Counted from the first letter of the stretch, positions 1-5,425 are shown. The stretch is 11,003 nucleotides of DNA from JACQHC01 sp035559715 (GCA_035559715.1 DATMAW010000053.1:1-11003), one strand, 5' to 3'. The notes: generated by a model from the letters alone, not told the origin. Translations and numbers: made by a program.

Positions 1-77
1 ATCACCGGGAAAGATCCCGCCGCAGCACTGCGGATCCGTGCGCCGCGTTGGGCATGGCCCGCGGAGAGCGATGAAAG

Positions 78-151
78 TCGGGGCGGCCGGATTTGAACCG
101 GCGACCTCCTGGTCCCAAACCAGGCGCGCTACCGGCCTGCGCCACGCCCCG
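78..151 (-). tRNA. tRNA-Pro (anticodon UGG)
   Basis: The reverse strand folds as a complete 74-nt cloverleaf. The acceptor stem is seven perfect pairs (CGGGGCG with CGCCCCG). The anticodon stem is CCTGG/CCAGG around the loop TTTGGGA, and the T arm is GCCGG-TTCAAAT-CCGGC. The anticodon TGG lies at 115-117, so this tRNA reads proline CCA and, by wobble, other CCN codons. The C1-G72 pair with discriminator A73 is the usual bacterial tRNA-Pro identity pattern. CCA is not encoded: the bases after A73 are CTT, so the end must be added by nucleotidyltransferase. The gene lies 84 nt past the rdgB stop on the same strand, and I see no clear promoter of its own. Confidence 0.96.
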
Positions 152-184
152 AGGCTTTCCGCTGGTGCGATTCGGATCAAGGAG

Positions 185-205
185 AACGGATAACGGACAA
201 CGCAC
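185..205. repeat. Three tandem copies of a 7-bp unit (AACGGAY-like)
   Basis: Three head-to-tail heptamers read AACGGAT, AACGGAC and AACGCAC, the last with one change. They lie in the gap between rdgB and tRNA-Pro. The last copy overlaps a 6-bp inverted repeat (ACGCAC at 200-205, GTGCGT at 217-222). Nothing in the sequence shows a function. It may be a short intergenic repeat or part of a processing or regulatory site. Confidence 0.5.
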
Positions 206-235
206 GCAGGAACAAGGTGCGTCCGCGGCCGCCGA

Positions 236-865
236 TCATCTCCGGGAATCCATCAGCCACTTCGCGAACGCCCGGAAAGCCCTGCCCCGGTGGCTCACCG
301 CATGCTTCTCCACCGGGTCCACCTCGCCAAAGGTCTTCCCCAGTTCGTCAGACAGGAACAGTGGATCATAGCCGAACCCGCCGGTACCGCGGGGTGCCTC
401 GAGCACACGTCCCGTCGCGGTGCCTTCGAACACCTGCGGGACGGCCCCGGGTGATGCGAGGTAGGCCACCACACATCGGTATCGCGCTCGCCGTTGCTCC
501 TCCGGGGCGCCTGCGAGGCGCTTGAGCAACTCGGCGTTGTTCGCCGCGTCGATGCCTTCGGGTGGTCCGGTGTAGAGCGCAAACCGCTTCGAGCGGACGC
601 CCGGCGCCCCGCCGAGCGCGAACACCTCGAGGCCCGAGTCGTCCGCAACCGTCTCGAGCCCGGTGAGACGCGAGAAGTACTCCGCCTTCCGCCGCGCGTT
701 GACTTCGAACGAGCTGGCAATCTCCAGTCCGGCCTCATCAGGATGCTCCCGGAGACCGAGGTCGTCCGGAAATACGAGGACGCGGTCAATGCCGGCAAGA
801 ATGGCCTGGATTTCCCTGCGCTTGCCGGCGCTCCGAGTGGCGACGAGGAGTTGGGCCGTCACCAC
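236..865 (-). CDS. rdgB: RdgB/HAM1-type XTP/dITP pyrophosphatase
   Basis: This cytosolic enzyme hydrolyses dITP, XTP and ITP to the monophosphates plus pyrophosphate, which keeps deaminated purines out of DNA and RNA. The 209-aa product has the family motifs in order: an N-terminal ATRSAGK phosphate-binding segment (residues 9-15, with Ser where many members have Asn), ADDSGLEV with the catalytic acidic pair (74-81), GGFGYDPLF (162-170), and EKHAVSHRGRA (186-196) for base recognition. The length is normal for the family. The start is GTG at 865, where GTGGTGA overlaps the rph stop by 7 nt, so translation is probably coupled. The rph-rdgB order is common in bacteria and supports the call. It is the last protein gene of the run that begins at the YbgC-like gene. 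Confidence 0.95.
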   Translation of the reverse strand: MVTAQLLVATRSAGKRREIQAILAGIDRVLVFPDDLGLREHPDEAGLEIASSFEVNARRKAEYFSRLTGLETVADDSGLEVFALGGAPGVRSKRFALYTGPPEGIDAANNAELLKRLAGAPEEQRRARYRCVVAYLASPGAVPQVFEGTATGRVLEAPRGTGGFGYDPLFLSDELGKTFGEVDPVEKHAVSHRGRAFRAFAKWLMDSRR

Positions 866-1569
866 CCGAGCGCGCGCTGCTGCGTCGCGAACAGGTCCGA
901 TATCCCGCGACCGGCGAGCGTCAACATCGCATCGTACTCGGCGCGAGAAAACGGCGTTCCCTCAGCCGTGAATTGCACTTCGACGTAGCGATCGGGATGG
1001 GCCATCACCACGTTTGCGTCCACGGAGGCGGCGCGATCCTCCTCGTAGCTGAGATCCACGCGCGGCTCGCCCTCCACCACGCCGACCGACACGGCGGCGA
1101 CGAGCGTCCCGAAGGGGTTGGGCACGCCGCGGTGCTCCGCGAGCCAGGCGCAGGCGTCGGCGAGGGCAACCGCGGCTCCCGTAATGCTGGCCGTGCGTGT
1201 GCCACCGTCGGCCTGGAGGACGTCGCAGTCCAGTCGAAGGGTGAACTCACCAAACGCGAACGTCCGGAGCGCGGCCCGGAGGCTGCGGCCGATGAGTCGC
1301 TGGATCTCCTGTGTGCGGCCACCGGCGCCGGTCCGCTCTCGCGGGGTCCGCTGGGTGGTGGCGCGCGGCAGCATGGCATACTCTGCCGTGAGCCAGCCCT
1401 CGCCGCGGCCGCGGCGCCACGCCGGCACACCCTCTTCCACGCTCGCCGTGCACAGGACCAGCGTCCCGCCGGCGCGCACGAGACACGAGCCTTCAGCGTA
1501 CGGGTTTGCGCCGCGCTCCAGACGAACGTCGCGGATGGCGGATGCCGCGCGCCCGTCAGGGCGCGCCAC
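859..1569 (-). CDS. rph: Ribonuclease PH
   Basis: RNase PH is a phosphate-dependent 3'-5' exoribonuclease that trims the 3' ends of tRNA precursors and works as a hexamer in the cytosol. The 236-aa product is full length and starts RPDGRAAS as the family does. It shows GWLTAEYAMLPRAT (58-71), the RTQEIQRLIGRSLRA segment (85-99), CDVLQADGGTRTASITGA (115-132) and DLSYEEDRAASVDANVV (172-188), which together form the RNase PH core and its phosphate/metal site. The C-terminal motif reads VEVQFTAEGTPFSR (196-209), with Phe where Gly is usual in VQGTAEG. The start is GTG at 1569, 12 nt after the upstream membrane protein stop, without a clear Shine-Dalgarno sequence. The stop overlaps the rdgB start. 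Confidence 0.96.
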   Translation of the reverse strand: MARPDGRAASAIRDVRLERGANPYAEGSCLVRAGGTLVLCTASVEEGVPAWRRGRGEGWLTAEYAMLPRATTQRTPRERTGAGGRTQEIQRLIGRSLRAALRTFAFGEFTLRLDCDVLQADGGTRTASITGAAVALADACAWLAEHRGVPNPFGTLVAAVSVGVVEGEPRVDLSYEEDRAASVDANVVMAHPDRYVEVQFTAEGTPFSRAEYDAMLTLAGRGISDLFATQQRALGW

Positions 1570-1581
1570 GGGCGATGCGCG

Positions 1582-1950
1582 TCACAGCGGCGCGCGCACT
1601 TCGGGTTTGAAGTGAAACGTGTGCTGGTAGAAGGGCAGCTTCACTGTGTCGTCGTACGACGTAGTAATGCGGATCTCCCGCGGGCGGGCCAGGCGCCGGA
1701 TGGTGAAGCGGTGAGCCGATGACGGAAGGTCCAGGGCCTCGGCTTTGGCCCGCAGGCGGCGGTGAATCGTGGCGTCATCCAGACCGGGGGCGAGCCGCGC
1801 GACCGACCGCATCTCGTCCTTCAACTGCCAGTAGCGGAAATAGACTCGAATCCCGTCCATGCTGTAGTAGGCGGCCGCGGCCGCGACGACAAGGGTCAGG
1901 AGACAGCCGATCTTGACCCGACCGGCGCGCCCGCGGACGTTGACTACCAT
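1582..1950 (-). CDS. Small single-pass membrane protein, DUF4845-like
   Basis: This 122-aa protein has a basic N-terminus (residues 1-13), one hydrophobic helix (about 14-29, GCLLTLVVAAAAAYY) and a soluble part of roughly 90 residues. The layout and the ending ITTSYDDTVKLPFYQHTFHF resemble DUF4845-type proteins: an N-terminal anchor, a helical middle, then a beta-rich tail. I match this by pattern only and no function is established. The ATG at 1950 overlaps the lptE stop (ATGGTAG, 7 nt), so the two are probably translated together. The gene ends 12 nt before rph. Its position after LptE-like and LolB-like genes hints at an envelope role, which is inference. Confidence 0.75.
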   Translation of the reverse strand: MVVNVRGRAGRVKIGCLLTLVVAAAAAYYSMDGIRVYFRYWQLKDEMRSVARLAPGLDDATIHRRLRAKAEALDLPSSAHRFTIRRLARPREIRITTSYDDTVKLPFYQHTFHFKPEVRAPL

Positions 1951-2453
1951 TGGGACTGCGCTCCGTCCACGATGTCGTTCACCAGTTTGCGCAGGGCCAG
2001 TTGTCGTCCCTCGGTTTCGTTCGGCGGCTCGTACTCACCGTCCACGGTAAGTCCCGATCGTTGCCACAGTGGCCGACCGGCTCGCTGATCGAGGATCTCC
2101 ACACTGACGCGAAGTTGCACGCGTCGCCGCGTGACTTGATAGCTGCGCGTTTCGTCTCCGGGCTGCACGGAAAGCGGGATGCCTGCCTCGTAGTGCGTAA
2201 TGCTGCCACGCACCAGCGCGTCAGCCGTCTCTTCTCCGGCAACGCGGAGCCCCAGGCGGCGCTCCATCGCTTCACGCACCGCATCGGTCACCTCCTGCGT
2301 CAGTGCGGGGTCGGCGGTTTGGTTGTCGAACGGCAGCACGGCGACGGTCCGCACATGTGGTGGCAGGCCGCCGCCCGCGAACCCGTAAACGCACCCCTGG
2401 GCGCTGAGCAGACACCCCAGGAACAGCCTACGGACGCCGCCAGGTCGCCGCAT
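1944..2453 (-). CDS. lptE: LptE-like LPS-assembly lipoprotein
   Basis: LptE is the outer-membrane lipoprotein that plugs the LptD barrel and helps insert LPS in the outer leaflet. The 169-aa product starts with a basic stretch and hydrophobic segment (RRPGGVRRLFLGCLLSAQGC). Cys21 is the probable lipidated residue, although the lipobox AQGC is not canonical at -3. The mature part has VRTVAVLPFDNQTADPALTQEVTDA (34-58), then ALVRGSITHYE (79-89) and a beta-strand region ending in the amphipathic helix LALRKLVNDIVDGAQ. This is the typical LptE pattern in non-proteobacterial diderms. I chose the ATG at 2453 because it gives a lipoprotein signal; the open frame extends upstream only within the preceding gene. 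It overlaps that gene by 26 nt. A related secreted lipoprotein family cannot be fully excluded. Confidence 0.82.
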   Translation of the reverse strand: MRRPGGVRRLFLGCLLSAQGCVYGFAGGGLPPHVRTVAVLPFDNQTADPALTQEVTDAVREAMERRLGLRVAGEETADALVRGSITHYEAGIPLSVQPGDETRSYQVTRRRVQLRVSVEILDQRAGRPLWQRSGLTVDGEYEPPNETEGRQLALRKLVNDIVDGAQSQW

Positions 2454-3147
2454 CGAAGATGGCGGTGGAATCCACGCGCTCGACCGTGAAGATGAACGCC
2501 GCTCCCTCCCGCGGAAACCGGATTTCACCCCGGGTTGGTACACCGACAGCGCCAAACCGGACCTCCGTGGCTGCCGCGATGCCCTCCTTTCGGAGTTGCG
2601 TGAGCAAGCGGGCGGGCCCTTGGGGAAAATGGACCAAGTCCAGTGTGTCCCCCGCTGCAATGACACGCCAGGCCCGCCAATCGGCGTGCTCTCGGGTCAG
2701 TATGGTCGAACTCCCTGACGGGGCCAATGGAACGCCCATGGCCGCCCAGAACAGCGGGGCCAGCGGGATCAGTTCGCGCACGTCCTTTTCGGGCTCGGCC
2801 CACGCCACGGAATCCCCGAGCAGGACCGCCGCCCCGGAACGCCCGAACGGCCCGCGATAGTCGAACCGCAAGGAGTCCGGTGGCGCTATCCGAACGACGG
2901 CCCGCCCTGCCGTTGATCCCTTCGGCGTGAAGAACCGCCAACGTAGCTCAAACCGGCGGTAACCATCCGGAACGAACTGCGCTTGCCAGGCCCGAGCCGC
3001 CTCACCCGCAGCCGGAGCCAGGTTCTCGGGGGCGATGCTCGCGATGCCGGCGGCACACGCCAGGATGGCGGCACCCGCGCCACAGGCCAATCCATAATAG
3101 GAGAATCTCCTGAGCCGGTCAAGCGCAAGTCTTTGGCCTGTCGACAC
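2428..3147 (-). CDS. Putative LolB/DUF4292-like envelope lipoprotein
   Basis: The 239-aa product has an N-terminal signal with a hydrophobic core (about 15-35) and ILAC around Cys31 as a plausible lipidation site. The mature region has a LolA/LolB-like feel: alternating strands with RRFELRWRFFTPKG (64-77), GRAVVRIAPPDSLRFDYRGP (81-100), GDSVAWAEPE (111-120) and PLAPLFWAAMGVP (128-140). LolB proteins receive lipoproteins from LolA and insert them in the outer membrane, and DUF4292 proteins share that fold. The match is by pattern and not certain. Translation starts at GTG 3147 directly after the upstream TAA (TAAGTG), so it is coupled to the thioesterase gene. Its stop lies inside lptE. This context, between a YbgC-like gene and lptE, supports a job in outer-membrane biogenesis. 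Confidence 0.68.
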   Translation of the reverse strand: MSTGQRLALDRLRRFSYYGLACGAGAAILACAAGIASIAPENLAPAAGEAARAWQAQFVPDGYRRFELRWRFFTPKGSTAGRAVVRIAPPDSLRFDYRGPFGRSGAAVLLGDSVAWAEPEKDVRELIPLAPLFWAAMGVPLAPSGSSTILTREHADWRAWRVIAAGDTLDLVHFPQGPARLLTQLRKEGIAAATEVRFGAVGVPTRGEIRFPREGAAFIFTVERVDSTAIFDAATWRRP

Positions 3148-3597
3148 TTAAAATGGCATCCGAACGGGGTCGGCGGTGGTCAACATGTGGCGGATAACGC
3201 TCTCAGGTATGGTGGTAGGCGTGCGTGACCGGTTGAGCGCCACGAGGGTAGTTTGCGCCAGGGCGATGGATCGCCCGTCGGCAGGTCGGTCCATGGCGTA
3301 GCCGAACGTGACCTGCCGGCTGGCGACGTCGCGCAGCCAGCATCGGACGAGGAGAACATCGTCGTACCGTGCCGCCGCGCGATAGCGGACATGAGCTTCC
3401 ACGACGGCGAGGAAGATGCCCTTCCCTTCCTCGATGTCGCGATACCGCACGCCGAGTCGGCGCATGTGCTCCGTGCGGGCGACCTCACACCACACCAGAT
3501 AGTGCGTGTGGTACGCCACGCCCATCTGGTCCGTCTCCGCGTATCGCACGCGCAGCTCCACCGAGGACACGAGCGCCGGTGCGGGCGTGGTCGTCAC
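3148..3597 (-). CDS. YbgC-type acyl-CoA thioesterase (hotdog fold, 4HBT)
   Basis: This is a hotdog-fold thioesterase that hydrolyses acyl-CoA (or acyl-ACP) in the cytosol. Members of the YbgC group often travel with envelope genes. With the GTG start at 3597 the protein has 149 aa. The signature YAETDQMGVAYHTHYLVWCEVART (about 19-42) contains the catalytic Asp23, the MGV-YH turn and Glu38, followed by strand VEAHVRYRAAARYDDVLLVRCWL. The frame is open back to a TTG at 3660, which would add 21 residues rich in Arg and Pro that the family lacks. GTG 3570 is another possible start. It is the first gene of the minus-strand run, faces lpxH across a gap of about 100 bp, and its TAA directly abuts the next start. 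The exact substrate is unknown. Confidence 0.85.
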   Translation of the reverse strand: MTTTPAPALVSSVELRVRYAETDQMGVAYHTHYLVWCEVARTEHMRRLGVRYRDIEEGKGIFLAVVEAHVRYRAAARYDDVLLVRCWLRDVASRQVTFGYAMDRPADGRSIALAQTTLVALNRSRTPTTIPESVIRHMLTTADPVRMPF

Positions 3598-3632
3598 GGT
3601 CGTTCTAGTCCGATGACGTCGCCACGAGGGGG

Positions 3633-3648
3633 GAGCCCGCGCGGGATC
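3633..3648. promoter_or_regulatory. Near-perfect 16-bp palindrome in the divergent gap
   Basis: GAGCCCGCGCGGGATC has a perfect 10-bp core (CCCGCGCGGG, 3636-3645) and two more outer pairs beyond a single G/A mismatch. It lies between the thioesterase gene and lpxH, where a shared operator could act. GC-rich palindromes arise easily by chance in this composition, so regulation is only a guess. Confidence 0.25.
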
Positions 3649-3685
3649 GTCAACGCGCAACCTGTCGAGGCACCGCCGCGTCCCC

Positions 3686-3691
3686 TATACT
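3686..3691 (+). promoter_or_regulatory. Candidate -10 box (TATACT) for lpxH
   Basis: TATACT matches the sigma-70 -10 consensus at five of six bases and stands out in otherwise GC-rich DNA. It ends 7 nt before the lpxH ATG, so transcription would begin at or next to the start codon and yield a leaderless mRNA. No Shine-Dalgarno sequence is present, which agrees with this. No good -35 is seen at 16-18 nt upstream (best is TGTCGA at 3663-3668). On the other strand the same bases read AGTATAGG, a weaker -10 for the divergent gene. Confidence 0.45.
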
Positions 3692-3698
3692 GCCAGCG

Positions 3699-4427
3699 AT
3701 GGCCGAAACGGTCGTGTTGGTTGGGGATGCGCACCTCGGGCCGGCGAGTGGGGAGTCCGCCGCCCGGCTGCAGGCGTTTCTGCGGACGATTCCCGGGGAT
3801 GGAGATCACCTGGTCGTGATGGGGGATCTGTTCGATTTCTGGTTCGAATACCGATCCGTTATCCCCCGCGACGCGTTCTCGACGCTTGCCGCCCTGTCGC
3901 AGGCTCGGGCACGTGGTGTTCGCCTGAGCGTGATCGGTGGCAATCATGATCGCTGGGGAGGCGACTTCTGGACACGGGAGATGGGAGCGGCGTTCCATCC
4001 GCAGGGCGTGGATCTGATCCTTGCGGGGTTTCGGGCACGGGTGGCGCACGGCGACGGCGACAGCGGTGACGGCCCGCTCGTTCGCCTGGTTCGTGCGGTG
4101 GCGCACCATCCGATCACGTCCTCCGCCGTCCGGCTCGCTCCTCCCGATCTGGCGTTTTGGGCCATCCACTCGTTCTCGCGCCGACTCGCAAGAACCACGC
4201 GGGCGCAGCAGGAGCTTGCCCGCGCGGCGGCGCGGCAGGCGATGTGGGCGCGCGAGGTTCTCTCGCGGGAGCCAGAGTTGGACCTCCTGGTGCTGGGCCA
4301 CACGCATCGCGCGGCGTTGGAGCGTCTCGGAGAACGGCGCTGGTATCTCAACCCTGGTGCCTGGGCGGATGGCGGCCGATACGCCATGGTCACCGAGGCT
4401 GGGCCGACGCTGTGCCGATTCGAATAG
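3699..4427 (+). CDS. lpxH: UDP-2,3-diacylglucosamine diphosphatase (LpxH-type metallophosphoesterase)
   Basis: LpxH removes UMP from UDP-2,3-diacylglucosamine to give lipid X, the fourth step of lipid A synthesis, at the inner face of the cytoplasmic membrane. The 242-aa product carries the calcineurin-like metal ligands in order: GDAHLG (Asp10, His12), GDLFDFWFEY (Asp43), GGNHDRW (Asn82, His83), HGDGD (His117) and GHTH (His201, His203), followed by YLNPGAW. GDLFDFWFEY together with GNHD rather than the GNRD of E. coli LpxH points to the LpxH2-like branch known from other diderm phyla. The middle helical part (about 125-190) fits the LpxH cap. It is the only plus-strand gene here and has its own likely leaderless promoter. 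Its last 38 nt overlap the convergent DUF5683 gene. A different substrate for this phosphoesterase remains possible. Confidence 0.85.
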   Translation: MAETVVLVGDAHLGPASGESAARLQAFLRTIPGDGDHLVVMGDLFDFWFEYRSVIPRDAFSTLAALSQARARGVRLSVIGGNHDRWGGDFWTREMGAAFHPQGVDLILAGFRARVAHGDGDSGDGPLVRLVRAVAHHPITSSAVRLAPPDLAFWAIHSFSRRLARTTRAQQELARAAARQAMWAREVLSREPELDLLVLGHTHRAALERLGERRWYLNPGAWADGGRYAMVTEAGPTLCRFE

Positions 4428-4938
4428 GGACGCGGATCGCGAGACCCGCATCGCCGCTGGGAAGGCGTTCGGGGGCGATCTCGGCCGGGAAGTCCCACAG
4501 CATGGCCGACACGAAGGCTTCCGCGCCCGCCATCAGATGGTTGAACACCAGCAGCGCTGCCCAATCCTGTAGCTCCTGCTTCTTGTCATCTGCGGCCTCG
4601 TGCCCGGTGGCCCGCATGTAGTTCAGCTGGCGCGACGCCTTGACCGTCATGGTAAGCGTCACGCCCTCCCAAAACACGAAAAACGCGCCTGTCCCGCGTC
4701 GTCGGAGCACCGCCTGTCCCCACCCGGGGAGCACCATCGAGCGCGCCATGGCCAGCAGCGGTGGCGTCGGCGGCGGCACGCGAAAGACCGGAACCTTCAC
4801 CGTATCGAGTCCCAGCGAGTCCGGTCGTCCCGGTGGGCGTGGGACGTTGGGGATGGGGATCTGCGCCGCGGCCGATTGGGGGAACCGGCCGGCAGTCGCC
4901 CCCAGTCCGAGCGCGACTAACAGCGCGAGGCGGCGCGT
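4390..4938 (-). CDS. DUF5683-type membrane protein with signal peptide; start codon unclear
   Basis: The C-terminal part has the DUF5683 pattern: a Pro-rich lead (PPPTPPLLA), then RSMVLPGWGQAVLRRRGTGA, a hydrophobic helix (about FFVFWEGVTLTMTV), a charged loop, and a second hydrophobic helix (WAALLVFNHLMAGAEAFVSAML). The N-terminal part looks like a signal peptide: RRLALLVALGLGATAG, then a likely cleavage after SAAA-Q. Function is unknown; DUF5683 proteins are envelope-associated in Bacteroidota and Gemmatimonadota. The start is a problem. The signal peptide begins right at the CCA of tRNA-Sec, with no in-frame ATG, GTG or TTG between them. The listed 5' end marks where the coding sequence leaves the tRNA, not an observed start codon. 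In-frame options are GTG 5016 inside the tRNA, CTG 4923, or GTG 4800 and ATG 4749, which would drop the signal peptide. The stop overlaps lpxH by 38 nt, tail to tail. Confidence 0.7.
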   Translation of the reverse strand, partial: TRRLALLVALGLGATAGRFPQSAAAQIPIPNVPRPPGRPDSLGLDTVKVPVFRVPPPTPPLLAMARSMVLPGWGQAVLRRRGTGAFFVFWEGVTLTMTVKASRQLNYMRATGHEAADDKKQELQDWAALLVFNHLMAGAEAFVSAMLWDFPAEIAPERLPSGDAGLAIRVPIRIGTASAQPR

Positions 4939-5034
4939 GGCGGGAGCGTGTGGGAATCGAACCCACCGGAGTCGCCGCTGGCGTCTCCCTGCGGTTTTGA
5001 AGACCGAGCAGGCCACCAGGCCCAATCCACCCCC
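4938..5034 (-). tRNA. selC: tRNA-Sec (anticodon UCA, selenocysteine)
   Basis: The reverse strand gives a 97-nt tRNA including an encoded CCA (4938-4940) with discriminator G73 at 4941. The anticodon loop CTTCAAA holds TCA (4998-5000), which pairs with UGA. Selenocysteine hallmarks are present: a long variable arm (4968-4988, GGAG-A-CGCC, loop AGC, GGCG-A-CTCC), an extended D stem closed on the 4-nt loop TGGT, and a T arm GTGGG-TTCGATT-CCCAC. The acceptor pairs GGGGGTG with CGCTCCC (two G-U pairs), and the eighth pair expected in bacterial tRNA-Sec is a G-A mismatch. The outermost anticodon-stem pair is T-C. These flaws lower certainty about activity, not about identity. The gene lies 4 nt after the ridA stop and is probably cut from a ridA transcript. 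It implies SelA, SelB and SelD elsewhere. Confidence 0.92.
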
Positions 5035-5038
5035 GAAG

Positions 5039-5425
5039 TCACGGCTGCCGCAGCGCAATCGCGTCGATTTCCACGCGGGCCTGTTTAGGCAGGCCGGCGA
5101 CTGCCACCGTTGACCGTGCCGGACGGTGCTCGCCGAAGTGCCGCGCATAAACCTCGTTCATCGCGGCGAAGTCTCCCATGTCCACGAGGTACACCGTCGT
5201 CTTGATCACGTGCCCGATCCCTGACCCGGCCTGCTGGAGCACGGCGGCCAGGTTCTTGAGCACGCGATCAGTCTGCTCAGCGACGCCGCCCGGCGCCAGC
5301 TCCATCGTTGCGGGATCGAGGGCAATTTGTCCGGCCGTGAACACCAGGTTGCCTGCGATCAGTGCCTGGGAGTAGGGCCCGATCGCCCGTGGCGCGTCGG
5401 GCGTGGCGACGACGCTGAGAGACAT
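5039..5425 (-). CDS. ridA: RidA family enamine/imine deaminase
   Basis: RidA hydrolyses reactive 2-aminoacrylate and similar enamine/imine intermediates made by PLP enzymes, as a cytosolic trimer. With the ATG at 5425 the protein has 128 aa, the usual family length. It shows ATPDAPRAIGPYSQA (7-21), VFTAGQIALDP (28-38), a central helix (AEQTDRVLKNLAAVLQQAG), KTTVYLVDMGDFAAMNEVYARHF (75-97) and RPARSTVAVAGLPKQARVEI (101-120) with the conserved Arg104 that binds the substrate carboxylate. The frame is open further upstream, but the extra residues do not fit the family, and GGAG (5433-5436) is a good ribosome site 7 nt before this ATG. The stop lies 4 nt before tRNA-Sec. The 109-nt gap to fhs shows no convincing promoter or terminator. 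Confidence 0.95.
   Translation of the reverse strand: MSLSVVATPDAPRAIGPYSQALIAGNLVFTAGQIALDPATMELAPGGVAEQTDRVLKNLAAVLQQAGSGIGHVIKTTVYLVDMGDFAAMNEVYARHFGEHRPARSTVAVAGLPKQARVEIDAIALRQP

Noticed and set aside
13..36. Hairpin (CCGCA/TGCGG with a flanking GAT/ATC pairing) downstream of tRNA-Pro
   Set aside because: The stem is only 5 bp plus an interrupted outer part, and it is followed by just three T residues, so it is not a convincing terminator.
973..1722. Plus-strand open frame (249 codons) opposite rph
   Set aside because: It is the shadow of RNase PH and the small membrane protein gene.
2454..2666. N-terminal extension of lptE of 71 codons
   Set aside because: It lies fully inside the upstream lipoprotein gene, is rich in Arg and Ser, and would bury the lipoprotein signal.
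3594..4451. Minus-strand open frame (285 codons) opposite lpxH
   Set aside because: The plus-strand lpxH has all catalytic motifs. The antisense product has no family features.
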